Assembly: GCA_030248295.1 (NCBI GenBank)
Contig: JASANH010000938.1
Coordinates: 620,001 to 684,000, forward strand
DNA length: 64,000 nt
From: Mesodorylaimus sp. YZB2_4
Taxonomy: Eukaryota; Nematoda; Enoplea; Dorylaimida; Dorylaimidae
Direction of reading: 5' to 3'
A program made the position numbers and the translations under genes. Below are positions 56,001-64,000 of the stretch, piece by piece. Position 1 is the first letter of the stretch; each line of letters starts with the position of its first letter. The notes beneath the pieces are model-generated. The model was not told the DNA's origin. It saw only the letters and a list, made by a program, of their open reading frames with translations, and did no database searches.

Positions 56001-59000
56001 GGGAAAAGGGTTTCCGCATCCCGCCTACAGTAGGACCACGTCCCCTTCTTACCTTATCAACACTATACATACGACACTTGGGCTTGAACGCATTTGTACC
56101 ACACACGAGCACACCGTGATCACTGTCTTTGGCCAGCACCCGAATGTAGTTGTGACAGTCCTCCTAAAGAAAAACAATGCCATTTACACGGAAGAGGTGG
56201 GATTTGAACCCAATCCTAGTAATCCTGCATTACCGCTGCGTCCCTCGTCCTGTCCTGTTTTTCTCCACTCCATTTGCATTTATTCACTAATGCGTGTCCA
56301 AAAAATTTCCAATTTATGCACCATTCCCCACCCGTGGAATAATCACAACAAAAACTGGCCGCATCGCCTGATCAACCCCATTCTTCACCCCCACATCTCA
56401 CAATTGTACGTACCAGTTCTTTGTGCTAAATTGACTTCTACACAAGTGACAACATAAAATTTACGACAACCTATTTCCCGCATCTTCTAATCGTGCGCCA
56501 ATGATGTTACTATTCTTTGCACAAACTACCCCTTCCCAAATAGGACAACCAGCAACGTTGAACTGCCCACGTTCCGCCTGACTCGGCCCTCTCGGTCTCG
56601 AAGGCGGTCATCTTTCATTCGCCAGAACCACAACTATCTCTTCACGCTTTGTCACAATCAACTGCCTCCACCTAATCTCGTGCTCGAATGACTGCTCCAT
56701 GTGTCGTAAGAAAATGACTTGAAAACAAGTCTGAAACCATTCGACGATAACCCCATCTCGCAATGTGTCTGCACTTCATACTCGTTCCCCGGCACTGTCA
56801 TATTGTCTTTCACCAATTACGCCTTCGGGCATAAAACTGTATAAGACCCCGAAAAAACACACCATCCTCTACACTATTTATCGAGCCGAGACCAACTCAA
56901 AGTGCCAATCTTATGTGCCGAGTTGAGAAAAAGTCCAGCTTTTTTACACTCCCCCTTACACACTACTTTTCAAACCCGAGGCCAACAAGGCATTTGTTCT
57001 CCCTCTGTTTTCACATCAATCACATCCTATTTTAAACACGCTCGGCCATTCGTCCACTACGATTCATGCAAGGTCTCAAAAATAATGTGATCAAGCCCCC
57101 CTCTTGCGCAATTTCTAAATTATATGCAACCATTTCCAAACGATACCGCGATCGAGTAGGCGTAATTTATACTCTCGAAATAAAAAGGCGCCATAAAAGC
57201 ATCAATCGCGGGCCACAGCAAAAACTAACCAGCCATTCATTATTCACTTCAATGTTATTTCTAACCTACAATTGACCGTCTTCTCACCTCCCCCTCTACT
57301 CCGTCAAGTGCACAAGAGGCCACAGCTTTTATCAAGTTCAATGCAACCCTTCTCACTTTTAGAAATGTCGAAATAAAAAACCACAAGCTCCACCTCGCTC
57401 TACCATCACCATTGTTAACGCATCCTATTCTTATTACGCAAGGCACTGGGCCGCGAAGGTCGTCAACAATGACCCGACATGCACCTACTCATTTTCTTTA
57501 CCTACATATACTGTCCAGAATAGAATGCATATAACAATACGTCGTCTATTATTACCCGCTTTCAAAGCGAAACCACCGGCCCTCTCCCTCATCATCTTCC
57601 ATCATATTTACTAAAGTGATCACGACTCCGAGCAGTCCCCTCATTCCCACACTTCCTCAACAGAACCAACTCGCACTCACCGCGCTCTTTCCTTTCATTT
57701 GACATTCGTGCACGTCACTCTCCGTAGAAGGCCACACAATCGGCTAAAAAAGGCCACCCCGTCACACAAACCAAAAATAGCTCAACCAACAAAAAAGCTT
57801 ACCTTTTGAACAGCAAAATCGCGAATGCTAACATTGTAGACCATATCCCTGAAAAATATTCGACTTCAGACGCATCAAACAGATGCTATGCGGCCCAACA
57901 CATGTCTGTGCCCTCAGGACCCACTCAATTCGCAACATCACCTTTTATGGCCCTCCCTCGGCACGTTATCTTTTGCCGCCCAAATCAACTTTTTTAAACA
58001 CGTTCCACTCGAATTACCTCCGCTTTGTGCAACCAACGCGCCATCTGCACTTCAGAAACGGTCCCTTCCAATTACACACACTCCCCAAGGTCCAGTCATT
58101 GATCGATAGCCACGAATGGCAGCAACGCGCAGTGATTAATTTCTGTCCGGCCAGGTCTACCAAACTCGGCGTTCGTCCTTCGAACGCCTCCTATTTCCGC
58201 TGTTTACCTTGGCTCGGTGCATTGTTCTCTATTCGATCATGCACTCATCGATCACTTGTTTCAAATCCCTTCCTCGGCCTCTATGTTTCTGTACACACGG
58301 CTTATGACCCTTTTCGCATAAGCGCAGCCAGGGTAAATATTAGTGCATAAGCGAGTTTGGCATGCCTCGAGTGCGCGGAGCTCGTTGCCACATGTTTGTG
58401 CTTATTTATTGCCCATTCCACGCAATTCTCTTGCCTCATGTTTGCATGGTTTATGCTCGTTCGCATGCCCGCCCGTGTCAACCATGACACAGACACGCCC
58501 CCTCCACACTGTTTTCTATTTACTATGTTGCCTTGTTTTCTCTTTCCATACGTACCTAGCTCCGACCAACAAATAGTCCCCATCACGTTCCAATAATTTA
58601 AAATGGTCTGCTTCGGTTCGGTTGCCGACAAAAGTGAGTCCAAGTTGGGCTAAAATGCAAAAAGTACATTAGACATCAGACTGGGTGTTCCTCGCGCATC
58701 CGAAACATCGCTCATGCATGACAATCCTTTCCCACCCCCTGATAACACCGCACCACCCGCCAGGCGTGTGGGCGTAGTATCATCAATTTCTATTGTCAAA
58801 AAGTAGTCATCTCCCAGGCTCGCCAAAAAGAACACGAGCCGGATCGTTGATTTGAATGGTAATGCGTAGTGGCTCTCTTGTTGTACTCTCCAAGTTCAAA
58901 CAAGTTTCTCCGTTGTCATATTTTCATGCGTTATAAGCCTCACTTTCATACACGTCCTCAAATCCGGATTTACGCACTTTCCCCCTCGACCACTCGTCGT

Positions 59001-61777
59001 GTGCAAACCCTTTCCTCAACACCGTCATGCCTGTCCAGTTTTCGCACACCTCTTCCCGAATTTTGTTGACAAATGTTAAACCAGTTTGAGCATACTTTTG
59101 TGTCCTCTCATGCATATATTGGCCCACTTTCACCCCATCCATTTTTGCCAGATTAGCGCAAACAAGCCTCATTTGTACTCGTCGATTCACAAAGCATCAA
59201 TCTCGCACCCGTTCCAGCGACTATTTTAAAAACTACCCCATAATGAATCCACATTCCCTTTGATCAAGGCAACACTTCCTTTTTTCTTCGACTCCCACAA
59301 AAAAGAGCCGAAAGAAATCAACTTGCACCCACCCGCCAGGAGCAGGCATCCATTTCATTGCAGGGGAGAAGACGCCGACCTTGAAACGAGTCGTCCCCTG
59401 ACTTCCAGTACTGACGCCCATTAATCCAATCTCACCACCGACACTGGCCTCGAGGCAAACAGCTAATATTTCCATTTTAAAATCAACATTAACAAATGAT
59501 CCATCACCAAAATCCTATTTCCCGCCAAAAGTAATTACGGCCCCCAAAAAACATGCCGACATAAAACTACTTTCTCCTCATCATCATAAACACACCATCA
59601 TTCGACCTTGAATCGTAGAAAAAAAAACCAGCGACAAAGTGGACTATCTTTCTCGGTGATCTATCGATAAGGCGGGTAGAAAACGGATATCGCGATGACC
59701 GTGACGAAAGTTCTGTTTGGGTTTCTCGTTCGCCCTACGATCACGAGTGCGCGAACTTTGCGCCCCCGAGTTTATTTTTCCACTTTACGGCCGAGATAAG
59801 TCCGTTCACATCGCAACCATCAAGGCCGACTCGATCCTTTTCGTAAACCAATCAGGCCCTAAGACTCGACTGTAGCATCGAAAATAAAGACTCAATGATG
59901 ACCTTGATTCCGAGGTTCACGCCCCGCACAATGGTCCCCACACTTTGCCCAGTTCCCTAAATGGACATGCACGTGATACGATTCGGCCACCAGTGCGACC
60001 ACCGTAAATTGCTCGGCCTTGAACCAAGCTCGCGCTTCCACTCTGCTTTCTGTGAGCTTCTTCCCTCTTGTGCCACTGGATACAATCTGCCTCACTCCCT
60101 TACGTGTTTAGTCACACAGCTGAAAGTGCACCTTTCGATATACGCCATTCCCCAAAGATTTTGTGGTCCTCGCAAAAAACCTATCCAGCTACTCAACGCC
60201 CGACTAGTCCGCTCTGGTCACCAAAGGCCGTCTTTGTGAGCGAGCTGGGCAAGTTCGTTCGAGGACGTCGACATTATCCTAAACAGGTCGAAAAGGGAAA
60301 CACTTTCTGCCTCGCCCCATCCGAGCCAAAGAAAAACGATGACGGCTGTCAAGCGAGGGTGCGGGCATTCGTCACCGCCGACTTGACCTCAAGCCCAATG
60401 CATACTCATACAGTATCGAGATGACACTATCCCGTCCTTCTCATAACGCCCAATATTTACACACCCGATTCCAGAACCGAGGTGACCACAGCCGTCACAC
60501 CTCGTTGCCTTCCGATGACGCGCATCCTGTTTGCCCTCGCTTCGATTACTCCAAAATACAATAGCACTGACCATTAAAAAACCCCGCGCTCTACTCCGTT
60601 TCCTTGTCTTTTTACACCTCGAACCGATCAAAGGCTGGCACCCGGAAAATACACGGAACCAACCGCAGCTAAAACTCCCAAACAACAATGCCTACTCGAA
60701 AAGAAACGGATTTTAGTCCCGCTCTATTTGTGCATGCAATCAAAGATTGACATTTGCTTTTTCCCCGCAGCCCTAACAAACCCCTTTGCACATTTGCCAT
60801 CCGTGGTGAACCGAGTAAATGGGCTAAGGAGCAGACTCTTTTTATTTGCTTTATGACGCCGAATCCGGCGTGACTGGTCGACCCAGGGCCAATTGAGAGA
60901 GACAATTTGAAATGTGAAATTTTGACACATGCAATCATGACTCGAGCCCTTTCGTCCACGCCGCCGTAAAAACCATCTAAAGGGCCTGTATTCTGCCAGC
61001 GCGTGCCGATTTGACGTAATATATTGTATCATAGCCCATTGTGTCAGGGCGCCAAATGATACCAATAGGACAGAATCGGTCGCCTATCCAAAAAGGCTCG
61101 ACCCGATTGGGTTCTCGAACACGCATCCGAGTGCCTACTTCTCGATTCGCTCGACCTTTTTCTCAACCTTCAAACGTATATTCAGTTTAGAAAGAGAGCA
61201 AAAGGGCGCCAAACTGTTCCATGCAGCCCGCGCACGTTGTGCATGTTGGAAAGTGTACCATACTTCTTATCCCCCCGAGTGTCCTAGGAAACCGAAGAAG
61301 GCAAAAAACCAGGCTCGCCTTCTCAATGCGTGCCTCGAATCGGATCGGTCGGCCACTTTCACGTTCAACGATACGATCAACCAAACACAAAGCCCAAACA
61401 TGACTGTAAATGTTAAATGTGCTCTAAAGGCGATCGACATGACTTTCGTTCCACTTATTATCCCTCTACTAAGGCTTCCTTTCATAAGAATAAGCGTAAC
61501 GGTACTCAGTCCGTGATCTAATCGAGTATGCACTGACTCAGCTGCCTGGCCTGACTCATAAACGTACTCACGCACAGGCAGTTACTATTCCAAATAAGGA
61601 TCGGCCGATGTGTGGTCATCCTTCGCTGATTCATTAATGATTCAAGAATAAAAAACCCGACTTACAAGCATTAATAATTTGTCGAGGCTGTTTCCAATCT
61701 TCGTCTTGAACCCATGAAAATACTCGGCCGTGAAAGAATATGAAAACGATGAATAGTGAACACCGAATGGGCAACAT
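53046..61777 (-). CDS. Transmembrane semaphorin, class 1-like (13 exons)
   Basis: Axon-guidance ligand or receptor for plexins. Exons: 61777-61666, 58649-58556, 57848-57803, 56163-56053, 55862-55640, 55580-55353, 55294-55065, 55010-54803, 54748-54412, 54355-54276, 53979-53827, 53695-53594 and 53503-53046; 793 residues. The first exon gives the signal peptide [20 protein letters not shown] then [12 protein letters not shown]. The Sema domain reads [60 protein letters not shown]-type [13 protein letters not shown], and ends [17 protein letters not shown] domain follows ([20 protein letters not shown]). There is no Ig domain. A Ser/Thr/Asp linker leads to a membrane segment [20 protein letters not shown] and a cytoplasmic tail of about 110 residues. 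Lack of Ig and thrombospondin repeats points to class 1 (invertebrate) semaphorins. Two 5' introns exceed 0.7 and 3.0 kb. One 54-nt intron is open in frame. Confidence 0.95.
54024..54272. repeat. Tandem duplication in semaphorin intron, ending in the splice donor
   Basis: Two copies of a 115-121 bp unit begin CCCACCTCAAAC at 54024 and 54139, and a third partial start lies at 54260. Both copies contain GGGACCAACCAGTTTTGCCT and AGGAGCACCTCCTCCCACC. The partial third copy overlaps the functional donor of the exon at 54276-54355 (minus-strand GTAAGTTTGAGG). In the two full copies the same place reads AAAAGTTTG or GAAAGTTTG, so the donor GT was lost. Confidence 0.8.
56190..56255 (-). other. tRNA-like fragment in semaphorin intron
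   Basis: The minus strand reads a strong B-box GGTTCAAATCC with a T-stem-like GGG/CCC around it, and an upstream A-box-like GACGCAGCGGTAATGC. The acceptor-like ends GGACGAG and CTCTTCC pair only in part, and the length (about 61-65 nt) is too short for a normal tRNA. Probably a degenerate tRNA or a tRNA-derived SINE fragment. Confidence 0.3.
58650..61665 (-). other. Largest semaphorin intron (3.0 kb)
   Basis: Intron between the signal-peptide exon and the first Sema exon. CT-rich on the plus strand with many open but featureless frames. It has no recognisable exon, repeat or RNA gene. Long first introns often carry enhancers in guidance genes; nothing specific is visible. Confidence 0.5.
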
Positions 61778-64000
61778 TGCGATGTGTTAGGAATCACTAC
61801 GACAGCTAAGATAACTCCGCTACCATCGACAGCGCATATTTCCACTATCGATAGCCGAAATCGATTGTCAACCTAAAATAGAAACACAAAGAGGCTGTAA
61901 AAGCGATGTAAACACGGCTCGGACCGCTTCAACAGCCTCAAGGACGCGTAGAAGGCTTCCGGTGAAGCTTTTATAATAAAGACGTTCGAATGAAGAATCG
62001 TCATTCAAATTGTCCAAACCCGATAATCTGGACGTGGCCGGGCAGCAAAAGGAAAGACGGAGACTTGGGACAGCTGCTAATGCTTGTCGCGGTAGGACCG
62101 CCGTCTCGTTTCGATTCGAGGCAGACACCGACCACCCCTGCGCCCAGCCCAACACCAAACTGCTCCCACCAACCATCGCCATCGACGGCGTGGCTCCGCC
62201 GGCGCTTAGCAACCAAGCGAGGGCCATAATCGATGACCCTTCTCGGCTGGTAGCCTTGGGGAGAACCTCCTAAAATCCTAAATAAACCTCGTTTTAGAAG
62301 CGCTACCGATCCCTCTTCTCATAGACTCGTCATTCACACCGAATCAACTGCATGACTAGCGTTTCATTTGGCGGCATAAGCTGCTGATGGAGAGCTTCAT
62401 CCGCTCCTATCCTCAGCGGGACGCAACGAATATGGTATGGAAATTGCCTTATGGCAACAGGAAGAAAACAACTGCCACAGCATTTCTATTCATCATTTCC
62501 GTCGACGGCTAACTATCAACAGTCGAATGAGAACCAGTAGGTACAATAAAGAAAGCCTGATCCGAGCACTCGTCTTGTCCTCGTCTAAAAGCCGTCGATG
62601 AGCGACAGAGCGCAGTTGCACTACAGACTCTTTTCACCGCTTTTGCGCCCTCAATTTTTCAACAAGACCTTGCCAATCTACCTAGTTCGTAGTTGCGCTC
62701 GCTACCAACCGAGGACGACGACGACACAGTCCTCAATGGTGAAGAAGGCAGAAAGTACACACGGGAGGGGGACGAACGAATCGAGTCAACCAGCCACTCT
62801 ACACCGCCGCCACACGCCAACGGCCCGTGGCATTAAACTGGCATAAACCGGGCCTCAAGTCCACAGGAGTGTGGCCGAGATCAACAAGAAAATACGGTTT
62901 GTCGCCCATAAACGTAAAGACAGCCCGTTACACGGCCGCACACTAATTCGGCCCGAGGCAAATTAATCCGACAGTCGATTAGAAGTCGTCACGTGAGAAT
63001 AGTAGATACGAAATGTCAGGACACTGTTCTCGTTTCTCAAACACAACAAACCGCCCTGTGTCAGACACAATGTCGAATTGAATCGAGCCTCTGTTCGCAG
63101 CTGCTTTGGCTCCCCCGAACTAAAAAAGGACGCAGCTGGCTCACCTGCATCTAGCCATTTAGGTTCAGGATTAGGGATCACCTGGCCCATTGAATAGAGG
63201 AGACACTACACGTGTACACGCGCAATGCGGTGTAATTCATGCACATTCGAGACATTATTTCTCAAAAAAGGACTTACCGAATTGGCGTATCCAAATCCAA
63301 ACTTCAGGATAGAATGAGCTGCAGTCGAACTACCGCGTGATCATTACCAGTTCAGTCAAAAGCGTACCTGAAACAAGCGATGGCTTCGGCTCGAGAAGCA
63401 GCGGTGAATTCTAAAACATGCGATTTGTTTGAGAAATATGCATACTTCGAAGCTTACGAACTAACGGAGGGGCGATTCCAGTTTGGAAGATGTTTGTCTA
63501 CGTTTGAACAGCAGTCTAAACCATCCTGAATTATCAGTCCCTAACCTTACGATTGGGCACCTAATTTCGACATTATTTCCAACCCGTACTTTAGATGCTT
63601 ATGAGACATCGCCAAAATTCTGCTCATTGTCGGTACTGCAAGTGAGCGCATGAAACATCATCCAGACATAGACAGCACTTAGCATGTTTTCCGGTTCCAC
63701 CGTAAACACAGAGGAGGAGGAGCATTTCTGCCTTCACTTCTTCGAAATTCGGCCTCCCATCTATGGTCAAGAACAGGTAGCAGGTATGTGCAGTACATCT
63801 ATGGCTATCTGTAGATACCCATCTACTGTACTGTATCTGCTGCAAATCTTACGCACCAATCTTACAGTAAAGTTGGCGTCTGCAGAAGGTGGCATGTGAA
63901 GAACCCTAAACTATGAAGGGACTGAATTTCGTTTGTGCAAAGTTGTAATCGCGAAATTGTACCGATCGATATCGATCTCGCCAAATCGATCAAAATTTTT
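61778..64000. other. Upstream region of the semaphorin, to the window end
   Basis: 2.2 kb with no supported gene. It should include the semaphorin promoter and 5' leader exons. The last bases (63961-64000) repeat CGAT-containing words such as ATCGATATCGAT. No coding likeness in either strand. Confidence 0.45.

Noticed and set aside
55972-56457. 161-codon plus-strand open frame in the semaphorin region
   Set aside because: Runs across a conserved Sema exon in antisense and the adjacent intron; composition looks non-coding.

Overview
The window is nuclear DNA of a small-genome animal. Seventeen protein genes, most split by introns of about 50-70 nt, lie in 64 kb on both strands. Nearly all belong to conserved bilaterian families: semaphorin, Snail, TOX, BRWD/PHIP, HSBP1 and two complex I subunits. 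Gene spacing (about 4 kb per gene), tiny introns and a base composition near 45-48% GC would suit a compact ecdysozoan such as a tardigrade or mite. That placement is inference; no marker in the window fixes the phylum. I read splice sites by eye. Each recognised gene model closes with an intact reading frame, and most encode a protein close to the family's usual length.

Layout: a cathepsin L-like protease (349-2066, -); SNIP1 with a 1.8 kb last intron (3047-5908, -); a long inverted repeat (about 6380-6765); NDUFS1 (7017-11226, +), whose first intron holds a decayed Merlin DNA transposon with a perfect 9-bp target duplication; a single-exon MPHOSPH8-like chromodomain/ankyrin gene (11727-14279, +); aprataxin (14520-16499, +); a Snail-family zinc-finger gene (17189-19271, +); an intergenic stretch with stem-loops and a poly-G tract; an unrecognised membrane-anchored, Lys/Gly-rich protein (22549-23010, +); intergenic DNA with two short palindromes; UBE2V (25372-26237, +); BRWD/PHIP (26939-33602, +), which stops after the first bromodomain; DDX28 (33728-35266, -); NDUFS3 (35671-37397, +); HSBP1 (37828-39000, +); TOX (39677-42722, -); MCAT (45262-46764, +); casein kinase II alpha (46881-50308, -); an unrecognised acidic protein (50934-52048, +); and a transmembrane semaphorin (53046-61777, -).

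Functional themes: there are four mitochondrial proteins. NDUFS1 and NDUFS3 are both complex I core subunits. MCAT starts mitochondrial fatty-acid synthesis, which supplies lipoate and the acyl-ACP used in complex I. DDX28 acts on the mitoribosome. DDX28 and NDUFS3 are divergent neighbours about 400 bp apart. The chromatin and transcription genes are MPHOSPH8-like, BRWD, TOX, Snail, SNIP1 and HSBP1. The genes are not operonic in any obvious way; they look like a mixed, densely packed eukaryotic neighbourhood.

The observations most worth following are the Merlin insertion, the loss of BRWD bromodomain 2, the MPP8 (HUSH) homologue in a small invertebrate-like genome, the 385-bp foldback, a set of short palindromes bounded by direct repeats, in-frame stop-free introns, GC-AG introns, and two tRNA-like sequences inside introns.
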